DNA from: Litoditis marina
Lineage: Eukaryota > Nematoda > Chromadorea > Rhabditida > Rhabditidae
Direction: 5' to 3'
Length of the DNA stretch: 64,000 nt
NCBI GenBank assembly: GCA_964036275.1
Contig: OZ038435.1
Location: forward strand, 10,889,634-10,953,633
The translations under genes were made by a program, and so were the position numbers. Under the pieces are notes generated by a model that was given only the letters and a program-made list of their open reading frames with translations, made no database searches and was not told where the DNA came from. This document shows, in pieces, positions 19,526 to 28,200 of the stretch. Position 1 is the first letter of the stretch. Each line of letters opens with the position of its first letter.

Positions 19526-21918
19526 ATTCTAACTGGTCACGTTGTTTGGTAATTGTAAAGAAGAAAATGACTCCTCTGTACGAATAGAATGTAGTAAACA
19601 TGTTTGTCTGTGACGTCATCACATGCATGATACTCAGGTTGTTTACTTGGTTGATTTGAAAGAGAGCGTGCCCATCTAGCGTGCATGTTATCTGTGTTTT
19701 GCAACCTTATTTAAAGTTGTTACCACGTTTCTTACTTTTTTTTGAACGTTTCAAACTGCTTCGAGTAGTTTGACGACTGGACGTCTTCTGGCCTCCAGAA
19801 TCTTTTCTGACGTAATCGTCACCTCGTGAAATATAAATACAAACTACAATACAATCTTAACATTCTTAGACTCTTTCCTACTTGTTCTGAGAGTCTCAGA
19901 AAGTTTGAACGTAGTTCATTTTTGACGTAATCTGACATTCTGAATATTACTCGTCGTTGCTTAGGATTCATGAAGTCTTCACGTATGAGTATGATCTACG
20001 GTTTGCAATAACTTGGAGCCCGGAAAAAACTATTTCAAAGAGCTTGACTTTTTTGCTAGTGAAATGCTTGGTATGTGACGTCATCAATTGATGGTTTGAT
20101 CGTTTTTCTCCGATGTGCCTCGTGTTTTAATTTCTGAGTTGTTCATGAGTAGTGGAACACAATGACACTAAGCTTGTGAACCTATCTATTTCCATATCGA
20201 CTTTAGCTCAAACTCATATTTATTGCGCTAAAAAAATCAATAGTTGACCTTTGACCTTAATTCTCCGGCATTGCAATCTTTATCTAATATTGGTCCTACC
20301 CTATGAGTTTCAAGTCGTGGCTATCATTTAGACGATCAGGAGAGGCGTGGGAAAATGCCGAGTCCGGGGTAGCTTAAAAGTGAACCTATTTGCGCCGTAT
20401 CTAGTACGGGTTGGACTTTTAAAACTTGAATAACTCGAGAACGGCTGGATGGTTTTGCTCAATTTTTCATACACTTTGCCGGTCCATTGATGTTCGTTTA
20501 TCTTCACAATTTGGGATTCACTGCATGAGTTTGGCTGTTTCACTTTTTTCTAAAAAAGATATTTAAAAAATTATTTTTGAGAAATTCCAAAATCCGTCAC
20601 CAACAAATTGTTTCAATTTTGTATGCACATCTTTTGCACAAATCTCAAAAACTCAATCACATTTTGAACATGTGCCCCACCGAAATGAATGAAATTTTTT
20701 GTTGAGTTTTATCAACGCTTACAGAGCACTCGTCATCTGAGATGAAGTTTTCACGTCTACGAAGTATAGTACCTAACAATCAAATGTATACTATATTTCA
20801 ACTAACAAATAGCAAACTGCACGTTAACACTACGAAATCGATCTAAATAAAATATATCACTTTTTCCACTTTTGTGCACTAAAAATCGGGTATTGATTTT
20901 TAGGTATCCATCTTTCGAGGCATTGGTTAACTTGTTCTGAGTGACCTACAACCGAGAAAAATTTAGACTTTTCCCATGGGAAAATTTTTCAAAAGTGCAA
21001 AAAATTTGTTCGAAAATTTCTATCTCGAAAACTGTTGCGAAATTTCAATCGATATTTGGCCGGTAGTAGTCGCTCATGCTATACTTGTACTGTGCCAAGT
21101 TTCAGCCGGATCCATTCAGTTTACGAGGTATGAGAAACAAAAATAGAAGAAAATTTTGACATTTTTCATGACTTATAAAAAAAATTCCAGAAGAGTCCGG
21201 CAAGAGGGACCACTATTTCTGAAGGTTCACTTGAAATAGAGTACACACGTAGAGTATCGGCGTTTTTTCATCCTTTTTTACGTTAGCGTAACTTTACGTT
21301 AAGGCCCTAACTCAAAAATGTACTCGGGCCGATTGCATTTATTTGATGGCCTCTAAGTACTGTTAGAGTTAGGGAGCAATCGTAACAACTTTTCGACAAA
21401 ATCTTCACATGGTATATAGGTGGGGTGACTAGCCGGTCACGCGGCTAACGCCGCGGGCCCGTCTAGTGTGCATGTTAGCTATGTTTTGCAACTTTATTCA
21501 GAGTTGTTACCGCGTTTCTTACTTTTTTTGAAAGTTTCAAACTGCTTCGAGTAGTTTGACGACTTGACGTCTTCTGACCTTCAGAATCTTATCTGACGTG
21601 ATCGTCACACCGTGAAACAAAGTGATCGTAACATTCTTTGGACTCTTTCCTACTCGTTCTGAGAGTTTCAGATAATTTGAACGAAGTTCATTTTTGACGT
21701 CTTTTGACATTCTGAATATTACTCGTCGTTAATTAGAATTCATATAGTCTTCACGTATGAGTATAATTTACGTGTCGCAGTAGCTGGAAACCTTAAAGAA
21801 GGAAGGAATTTGAAAGAACTCGACTTTTTTGCTAGTGAAGTGCATGGTATGTGACATCATCAATTGATAGTTTGAGCTCAAAACATAAGATTTATTGTAA
21901 CTTTGTTGTAAATGAATG

Positions 21919-21973
<55 letters not shown>

Positions 21974-24359
21974 TAAAATATTCTAACTGGTCACGTTGTT
22001 TGGTAATTGTAAAGAAGAAAATGACTCCTCTGTACGAATAGAATGTAGTAAACATGTTTGTTTGTGACGTCATAACATGCATGATACTCAGGTTGTTTAC
22101 TTGGTTTCGATTTGAAAGAGAGCGTGCCCGTCTAGCGTGCATGTTAGCTGTGTTTTGCAACTCTATTTAAAGTTGTTACCACGTTTCTTACTTTTTTCTG
22201 AACGTTTCAATCTGCTTCGAGTAGTTTGACGACTGGACGTCTTCTGGCCTCCAGAATCTTTTCTTACGTGATCGTCACCTCGTGAAATAATAGAATCTTA
22301 ACATTTTCAGACTCTTTCCTACTTGTTCTGAGAGTTTCAGACAGTTTGAACGTAGTTCATTTTTGACGTAATCTGACCTTCTGAATATTACTCGTCGTTG
22401 CTTAGGATTCATGAAGTCTTCACGTATGAGTATGATCTACGGTTTGCAATAACTTGGAGCCCGGAAAAAACTATTTCAAAGAACTTGACTTTTTGCTAGT
22501 GAAATGCTTGGTATGTGACGTCATCAATTGATGGTTTGATCTTGAAGTTACAAACTACTGTAACTTGGTTCGTTTTTCTCCGATGTGCCTCGTGTTTCAC
22601 TTTCTGAGTTGTTTATGAGTAGAGGAATACAATGACACTAAGCTTGTGAACCTATCTATCTCCATATCGATTTTAGCTCAAACTCATATTTATTGCGCTA
22701 AAAAAATCAATAGTTGACCTTTGACCTTAATTCTTCGGCATTGCAATCTTTATCTAATATTGGTCCTACCCTATGAGTTTCAAGTCGTGGCTATCATTTA
22801 GACGATCAGGAGAGGCGTGGGAAAATGCCGAGTCCGGGGTAGCTTAAAAGTGGACCTATTTGCGCCGTATCTAGTACGGGTTGGACTTTTAAAACTTGAA
22901 TAACTCGAGAACGGCTGAATGGTTTTGCTCAATTTTTCATACACTTTGCCGGTCCATTGATCTTCGTTTATTTTCACAATTTGGGACTTACTGCATGAGT
23001 TTGGCTGTTTCACTTTTTTCTAAAAAAGTTATTTAAAAAATTATTTCTGAGAAATTCCAAAATTCGTCACCAACAAATTGTTTCAATTCTGTATGCACAT
23101 CTTTTGCACAAATCTCAAAAACTCAATCACATTTGGAACATCTGCCCCACCGAAATGAATGAAATTTTTTGTTGAGTTTTATCAACGCTTACAGAGCACT
23201 CGTCATCTGAGATGAAGTTTTTATGTCTACAAAGTATAGTACCTGACAATCAACTCTATACTATAGTTTAACTAAAAAATATCAAACTGCACATTAACAG
23301 TACGAAATCGATCTAAATAAAAGGTATCACTTTTTCAACTTTTGTGTACTAAAAATCGGGTATTGAATTTGATGGTCCCATGTTGGAGGGTTAGGTTATA
23401 AACACTAAGGGTGACTTTCCATATGTCCACGTGCAGCGTTTTCTCATTTTAAAATTTTTCAAAAGTGCAAAAAATTTCTTTGCAAATTTCTATCTCGAAA
23501 GCTGGTGCGAAATTTCAATCGATATTTGGCCGATAGTAGTCGCTCTTGCTATACTTGTACTGTGCCAAGTTTCAGCCGGATCCTTCCAATGTACGAGGTA
23601 TGAGAAACAAAAATAGATAAAAATTTTGACATTTTTCATGACCTATAAAAAAAATTCCAGAAGAGTCCGGCAAGGGGGACCACTATTTCTGAAGGTTCAC
23701 TTGAAATAGAGTACACACGTAGAGTATCGGCGTTTTTTCACCCTTTTTTACGTTAGCGTAACTTTACGTTAAGGCCCTAACTCAAAAATGTGCTCGGGCC
23801 GATTGCATTTATTTGATGGCCTCTAAGTACTGTTAGAGTTAGGGAGCAATCGAAACAACTTTTTGGCAAAATCTTCACATGGTATATAGGTGGGGTGATA
23901 TGGATGTTATGTTCATACAACAAACAACTCACCATTTCGTGAAGGAGGACATTTCCGTCCTTGGTCAATTTGATATCTCCAGATCCTGAGACGAGCCTGA
24001 AGAGCTTGAGTTAGAAAGAAAACTCGGATAAAACAAAAATACTCTTCTCGATCGTCACTTGTGCCCAATCAAACCTTTGTGTTTCTACCGCTTGAGCGGG
24101 TAAGTCTCCAAATTTTTATTTACCAACCAAATAAGCAACCTGTTCGTATACCAACTAAAACAAAACGAAACAGAACGGGAATCAGGAAAGTGCGTATCTC
24201 TGACAAAACATATAAAACTGACATTTTCAGGGTACCCTTGGGTCCAAGATTTGATCGCATAACCTCTTGAAGACCACGTGCGCCACTGATGTTCAATTCC
24301 AGTGCCGCGGCATGACGAGCAAGCTCGGCTTTAGGGTTCAAGCATTGAATGGAGGCCAT
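8549..24359 (-). CDS. CCT6: T-complex chaperonin subunit zeta (CCT6)
   Basis: Subunit of the cytosolic TRiC/CCT ring, which folds actin, tubulin and other proteins with ATP. Fourteen exons in transcript order: 24223-24359, 23933-23996, 18466-18600, 17883-17966, 17592-17680, 17145-17258, 16557-16658, 16204-16318, 15941-15991, 15482-15661, 10148-10295, 9781-9881, 9352-9510, 8549-8692. Phases agree throughout and give 540 residues, against ~531 for human CCT6A. Seen: LGPKGT (38-43), [17 protein letters not shown] catalytic loop motif (89-93) and GAGAFE (412-417). Zeta identity rests on LNPKAE at the N-terminus, [15 protein letters not shown], and [11 protein letters not shown]. The ATG directly follows TATATTCTAG, a likely spliced-leader site. 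Intron 2 (5.3 kb) carries the tandem 2.4-kb units and intron 10 (5.2 kb) the LTR element. All exons look intact despite these insertions. Confidence 0.97.
8769..8825 (+). mobile_element. Family A MITE fragment
   Basis: CACCAGTAAAGTTGACCGAATAGTC followed by degenerate family A sequence in CCT6 intron 13. The 3' terminus is not recognisable. Confidence 0.5.
9170..9339 (+). mobile_element. hAT-like MITE, family A, copy 3, in the CCT6 exon 13 donor region
   Basis: 170-bp element flanked by perfect 8-bp direct repeats AGCGGAAC (9162-9169 and 9340-9347). In CCT6 sense the right duplication is intron positions +5 to +12 after the exon 13 donor, and the element begins at +13. The donor GTAGGT itself is intact because the duplicated target supplies its +5 and +6 bases. 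Confidence 0.92.
10331..10343 (+). repeat. C13 homopolymer
   Basis: Run of 13 C in CCT6 intron 10 between exon 11 and the LTR element. Confidence 0.95.
10432..11008 (+). repeat. 5' long terminal repeat
   Basis: 577 bp, starting TGTAGTATATTGGG and ending CCTCGACA. It contains TATAAAT (10711-10717) and AATAAA (10932-10937). The start codon of ORF1 (10978) lies inside it, downstream of the poly(A) signal, so in U5. Confidence 0.95.
10978..11574 (+). CDS. Retroelement ORF1: N-terminal Gag part
   Basis: 198 codons, starting at an ATG in the 5' LTR and reading through the LTR end and primer site. The protein is hydrophilic and probably helical near its end ([13 protein letters not shown]). It has no recognised domain of its own. 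It stops 17 bases after ORF2 codons begin, in another frame. Position and composition suggest the amino-terminal part of Gag. It could be joined to ORF2 by +1 frameshifting at the overlap, or the break could be a one-base mutation. Confidence 0.75.
   Translation: MGEQRQANLDMGAEPVLRSEVRQSYVLNAHSLLSSRVNVDNVKEVCGIEKVDNDFADVPRERGRHEGEKDGFRVAGLGAVSVEEEGHGRPNQVGIFGRLVCVKEALSSLERVCLNVLENKSMVTESIRDCVKSIISEKVADVFEVCKCVSNSHRDDVLIDHSMIEKGVEPDLVTEFLVGAKKSFDRLDTLLKLFVYWK
11009..11023 (+). other. Candidate primer-binding site
   Basis: TGGGGGCCGAACCGG directly follows the 5' LTR. It begins TGG as required for pairing with a tRNA 3' CCA end. The first seven bases equal the tRNA-Pro site used by some retroviruses, but the match weakens after that, so the primer tRNA is uncertain. 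The site lies inside ORF1 coding sequence. Confidence 0.6.
11552..14908 (+). CDS. Retroelement ORF2: Gag, protease, RNase H relic, IN zinc relic
   Basis: Open from just after a stop at 11549-11551 to a stop at 14906-14908, which lies inside the 3' LTR. There is no ATG at the open end. Residues are counted from 11558. Coiled-coil-like Gag at ~10-100; capsid-like block from [10 protein letters not shown] (~216) to [13 protein letters not shown]; no CCHC knuckle seen. Protease has DTGS at 399-402 and LLGTNILD. The typical end of a gypsy RT ([10 protein letters not shown], ~545) follows the protease linker with no palm or YMDD between. RNase H fold at ~600-700 has AEVG where TDAS is usual and TEN where TDH is usual; the EKEA glutamate remains. 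Integrase zinc region at ~811-865 ends [15 protein letters not shown] with most H2C2 ligands lost. No DDE core is present. The last ~230 residues are low-complexity and unrecognised. Confidence 0.85.
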   Translation, partial: NFLCTGSDIVGKVEECRVERDVLRRKCIVSKMKFDECLKVKMGLENDIVELRGACDFRDAELQSSWEEIDRLRFELAESLSERDGLRSSIEHLQLQVDRYQHEKMNRSEKLCQCDANLSKRGELAFSSDRSCRDENCRSTFDFTNHGDNLQSDGIRDSEVCGNVEEVGNKKGSCLDRNAGLIEGENKVRDERKRKISEIPSSSGSDRIHIENGWLNGVPRYSGEDDDLVKLVCAISRRFGNLGSDADRKEVLIRLLTGRARLLYNARASEVERGSFDDLVEMLYRDKIKGKRKESHNVCEHIGHPDYVYQSEFEPEDCSSRESVEARGTVTSVHDSESMLVLEDESDRSVSVRHIVGTVLRAEDYEMLCEKKKGSERPNSAGSSVLWKVNIFGVEVEACVDTGSVISIISAGLMDRLRKKGLDIDGMTRWGADSEIASVTDASGTEMEFMALIRTEMVIDGSKREVVLHVQRNSGDTLLLGTNILDTFGCCIEFAKPSKLGPSISTTLSSDSNSLATCESEFSSKANSGYVDSYDTLKVDSPKNMKELRDFLSFAQVGEAVIWRFAELIHPLYELCESGDSFSWHAEHEKAFHELKNLLLNPPTMTTPDLKMAKGGERPFILFAEVGQVSINAALAQENSDGVLNPICYASRKVPGTEKVSLDGEKEAFGVVWALRKFRWLTRIAKVIVRTENPQLAPLFVRTKGQEFTKWSLKTLAYDIQIEYANVSPSLGDWLSDWLSKPDRKQVRDGLAKDKKVVYKIERDDWLSELKLDPDFSDIIQDMEETESKVWLGFVLRGKQLTKIGKNGSSVAVVPESKRRKVFDEVCQDVVVGKFQAFKVFKQLSKIVFWEGMRREIMAWCRERERQREPRVLVRVDGVHPESERKVSHETPRLPRQVNTINCETDLKMISGRDQLRCMSVQLTRKVNETFSRCLDDQEWEGVPEFVRCRQSEEEVPSSAVNNLPGNDILLFPISSFSMSSSSHCLSSYSCVGSDNVLRERVLRSKNVLRERELRDSERNSADGVSLTCDGFTRESSEYSEPAGTGCAGCQLQSYSHASIMRQAGSQWPCVREKSCACSGNTSFQGGRHVVYWVGLGCQDGNRDPKRTVQARERSRSG
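14805..14815 (+). promoter_or_regulatory. Polypurine tract
   Basis: AAGGGGGGAGG immediately upstream of the 3' LTR (which starts at 14818), the expected primer site for plus-strand synthesis. Confidence 0.8.
14818..15394 (+). repeat. 3' long terminal repeat
   Basis: 577 bp, the same length as the 5' LTR and without any difference I can find by reading the two side by side. ORF2 ends within its first 91 bases. Confidence 0.95.
16767..16992. mobile_element. 226-bp MITE with ~72-bp inverted repeats and TTAA flanks
   Basis: In CCT6 intron 6. Ends AGGTGGCCTGACAGGAACC and, reversed, AGATGGTCTGACAGGAACC, continuing as inverted repeats for ~72 bp through CCACGGTTAAT to AATGCGC. It is flanked by TTAA on both sides (16763-16766, 16993-16996), the target used by piggyBac-type elements. 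No coding capacity. Only one copy in this window. Confidence 0.85.
18289..18438 (+). mobile_element. hAT-like MITE, family A, copy 4
   Basis: Starts CATACTCCAGTAAGG. Flanked by perfect 8-bp repeats TGTACTAT (18281-18288, 18439-18446). The right end is 27 bp from the CCT6 exon 3 donor. Confidence 0.88.
19052..21428 (+). repeat. Tandem unit 1 of ~2.4 kb in CCT6 intron 2
   Basis: 2,377-bp unit starting CTAGCCGGTCACGCGGC and ending GGTATATAGGTGGGGTGA, immediately followed by unit 2. It contains its own internal duplication: the segment beginning CTAGCGTGCATGTTA at ~19085 recurs in shorter form from ~19674. A (TCAA)n run occupies 19482-19522. Near the start a CGCGGC-TAAC-GCCGCG hairpin is followed after eight bases by CTAG. 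No convincing protein is encoded. Confidence 0.92.
21429..23898 (+). repeat. Tandem unit 2 of ~2.4 kb in CCT6 intron 2
   Basis: 2,470-bp second copy of the preceding unit with scattered substitutions and small indels, including a longer (TCAA)n run at 21918-21972. The internal duplication is kept (~21463 and ~22129). It ends 34 bp before CCT6 exon 2. The divergence between the units is clearly more than that between the two LTRs. Confidence 0.92.
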
Positions 24360-25268
24360 CTAGAATATACGGAGGGTCAGAAACTGCATAAAAGAAGATA
24401 ATGGATCATTTTCTGACCGGAAATGGAAGACAAACGCATAGACACAACGCAGCAACAGTTTGTAAGCAGTATTGAACAAGTCTCTTCACGAGCAAGGCAC
24501 TATCCAAAATAAAAACGTGAAAACTATGCCAAACAACGTGAAAATTATGCCAAATGACGTAAAAATCAGCTGTAATGCCTTATTTTGAGTGAAACAAAGA
24601 GGCCAACGCATGGTAATGCCTTGGGAGGAGTTGGCATCAATTTATATGTAACTTTTTTAATCAAAATTTGAACTCTAAAACTATAAAACAACGCAAAATG
24701 AAGGAGAAATCGAGCCGTAATATTAAATTGGTGAGGTCGGGCTCCAGAAAAATTCGAACATTGACAAATTGTCCCGCCACGATTGCGCCCCAAATTCATT
24801 TAGTCCTTTAAAGTATCAGTTTTGGTCGTTTGCCAACAAAATGCTGCAGATTTTTTGATCTTCCACACTTATTTATTAAATTGAAGTTTTATTATATTTC
24901 TTTATATTTTCCATTCATTTATGACCTTCTCATCAGAATGCTTAGCTTTTTACAGCTGTGGAAAACAGCAAGTACTTCATGTGCTTCAAGTTGTTTTGTG
25001 TCGTTTTGTATTATTCATTCAACCAACCAGCTAATTCAAACTATTTGACCAGCATATCTCTGAATATAGTTGAAGGTATATGGCTGTTGAAGTAATATAT
25101 CAATTTCAAGTTCAAGTGTAATTGTTTTACGTTCACCGAAATAAAGAGAGTAAGAGTAAGAACGCAATACGCAAACCATCATTTAACACATCACAACATT
25201 TCTGGTTGGTTAGATTTGCTCAACCGGCGTTCTTGTGGTTAGTCATTCATATGATTTCCAGGCACGTT
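24360..25268. other. Divergent intergenic region, CCT6 and THAP-like gene
   Basis: 909 bp between the starts of two genes transcribed away from each other, so it should hold both promoters. I see no TATA box or other named element. A spliced-leader-like acceptor (TATATTCTAG, minus) directly precedes the CCT6 ATG, and another (GATTTCCAG, plus, ending 25260) lies 8 bp before the THAP-like ATG. Confidence 0.5.
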
Positions 25269-28200
25269 ATGGAGCCTCAGGAGTCTGTCGAGCCACGAGA
25301 TGGTATAGATGGAGCCCCATTGATCTGTAAGGAGGAAGTTGTCTGCACCACTGAGACTAAGGATGCCGATTCAAACCAACCACCGGTTTTGAATTCGCAA
25401 GAAGAAGAAGAGTCGGGTGGCGCAGAGGTCAACGTGGAGACCGAAGATGAACCGGATGAACCAACCGAGACAACTACGGACGAGACGCAGGAGGTGAGAC
25501 AATATTAGAGTTCTCAGATCTCAGTATCTCTTGAGTTACTTTTCTCTAATTTCTTTGTTATCAAGGGAATTATCTCTATTCTTTAATGATTGGCCGTTTT
25601 GACTATTATAAATGTTCACTTATCAAAAGGAGTAGGCGCGATAGCGATATGGTTCAGGATTAGGAGACAAGCATGTTTTAAGGGAAAAGCAGGTGGTTGA
25701 ACCTGTTCAACCTTGAACATCAACATATTTTACTATTGAAAATGTTGTTAACTATTACCAAAAAGACATTTTGCATTCAAACCTTTGCATTTGTCTCTTT
25801 ATTTCTGCGTATTCTAGGTTGATATCCTTAACACCTCAACGGAAGTCAATGAGAATGATCTGGTTCTGCCGTCCGCCACGAGTTCGGGAGAAGTTGTTTC
25901 CAGTGATGGTGGGTGCTACCGGATGCAAGTTTTCCTTCACCTGACACTACGTCTACTACACAAACTACTGTTTTTTATTAATCTGTGTGAATATTTCGCA
26001 ACCTATTGGGTTCATCATTCATTTTCTTCATCAAATGATTACTTCGTTAAATTATTTAACATAAAAGTTGATTCCACCTTCGATTTAAGGCTTAGGCGAA
26101 CCACCGTTCCGAGGGTTTTTCTGGCACTACGTGGTAACGATTCACACCGACAAATAAAAAACAGCAGTTTGTGTTGTGGCCGTAAGGCCGTGTGTCCTTT
26201 AGGACCGATTGGTTGGGTAATCATGTAACGAAGTATGTCCGTTACTTATGTGGTAAACCGTTTAAAGCGGTGGCCATGTTGGTTGAACACAAGTTCCTAA
26301 ACAAGCTAAATCTTAAATCAAGTTTTTTTCATTTGAGTCCTGAGAACTTGCAATACAAACTTATAAAATGTGACTTTTTTTAGCAGTAAAGTGGTTTCCG
26401 CATACTAGTTAGTCTGGTTCGGAGACCTTACTGATTTTGATTTTCTTGCAGGAAAGATCACAAGCGAGATCATCTACAGTAGTATGCCTCCCGATCTGAA
26501 CATAGATTCGTTGGTACGAGCCTCCCGTTCTCCTGTTACTGGACAGGCGTTCTCTGTCTCAAACCAGAACGGAAAGTTACGAATTCATCTGTGCAAGAAC
26601 AAGGAGTCATCAGAGGTTAGTGTTTGTGTGTTAATTTTTGTATTCGATAGCTAATAGCATATTTCAGTTGTTGTAGGTAGTTTCGCTTCACTGCAGTCTG
26701 CAGTACTGGCTGCATATGCGAAATGCAGAGTAACAGTGTGAGAACATTGTCTGAAAATCGAGAATACAATGTTGATCGAATAAAAAGGATAATTTCCTAT
26801 CGAAAGGTGAGAAGGGCAATTTTCGGTTCGAAATCATCTAGTTTGATGTATTTTGATCAAATTGTTTATCGTTTAATGGTTTCTTGCAGTTGTTGGGAGA
26901 TCGGAATCGGCCTTTTCCGTGTGTAGCCTGTCGTCGCATGATAGAAGTCGGAGAGCTGTACATCAATTTCCCCGAAGATTTGGATCGACGTCGCCTCTGG
27001 GGAAATATACTCGGATTCAAGTATTCGGTCAGTCTTTGAAAAGGTTCCACTTTCACTTGTTGTTCCCTCAAAGGTCTTGAAACTGATGGAAAGCAAACAA
27101 GTTACTATATACAACGGACTTTTTCTGACACTTTAGATGTTTGTTGATGCAGAATGGTTCGCTGTTTCTTTGTTTGTTGGGAAACGTGTTCCGTATCGAG
27201 AAATAGTAGAACCCTACTTGGTTTGGAAGTCTCTTCGTAACCATTTCAACGTTTATTCTAGGAGATGTTGCGGTTCCGATACGGTTCTTCGAGTATCGCC
27301 TGCGCGGGTCTGATCTGCACGGACCATTTCTCGGAAGAATGTTTCAGGTGAGTCATGTTTTCACTTTGGAATCATTTGATGCTATTTGCGAACTAGAAAA
27401 GTTGCATAGTCGTTTCTATTTTCTCATCTGTTAAAAATGAAACCAGTTTTAGTCATACCCCAGTAAAGTTGTCCGAATAGTCGGAAAAAATTGAAAAACG
27501 GATTACTTTTCCGCCGAAAGGAAGATAATCGGTCTACTTTTGATAAAAAAATCATCGATTTTCACTTGTTCACATAATAAAACGAACTAATTTTTGTCGC
27601 TTAGTCAGACATTACTGGTGTTTGGTTTTAGTTGTGATTTGTCTTTTTTCAGAAAGTTCAATTTCAATAAAGCTGCAATTGAAGCGTTTGGAATTCCCGT
27701 GGCGGTGTCGTCGAGTTCTAGCCTCGTTACTCCAACGAAGAAGCGGTAAGTTTTTTCACTGTCATTGATTGAAATCATCATCCAAGCACGTGTAATATAT
27801 CTGTTTTTGGCTATTTCAACGTTGTGTTGATCAATAGAAGTTTTGATAATTATGATGTAGTTAAAACATATCCAATACTTTTTTGCAGATCTGCATAGAT
27901 AAAAGTAATAATGTAACTTCTTTTCAGTACTCCCTGGGATTGTTCGATCTGTTCTTTCCGCAGTCACAGTGTGGCACAGACGCGTCATCATCTCATCTCT
28001 CATACCATGGGCATGATTACTTCCGCTACTAAGGCGGTAGGTCGTATTTTGTTTTGTTTTAAACATAATAGATGTATTTTTTTTCTGACGGTAATCTGAA
28101 ATTCTAATCTTGATTTGGCTTCATTTCGCGCTAAAATGCACTATTTTTGAATTTTCGAAAAGCTCAACTGTAGAACTGTGTGATATGTTTATCGATTATT

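Noticed and set aside
20328..20543. 71-codon minus-strand frame, also present at 22798-23013
   Set aside because: It is conserved only because the 2.4-kb unit is duplicated; no splice context, no recognised domain and no longer gene could be built.
19482..21972. CRISPR-like array from TCAA repeats
   Set aside because: Simple 4-bp microsatellites without spacers, in a eukaryotic intron.
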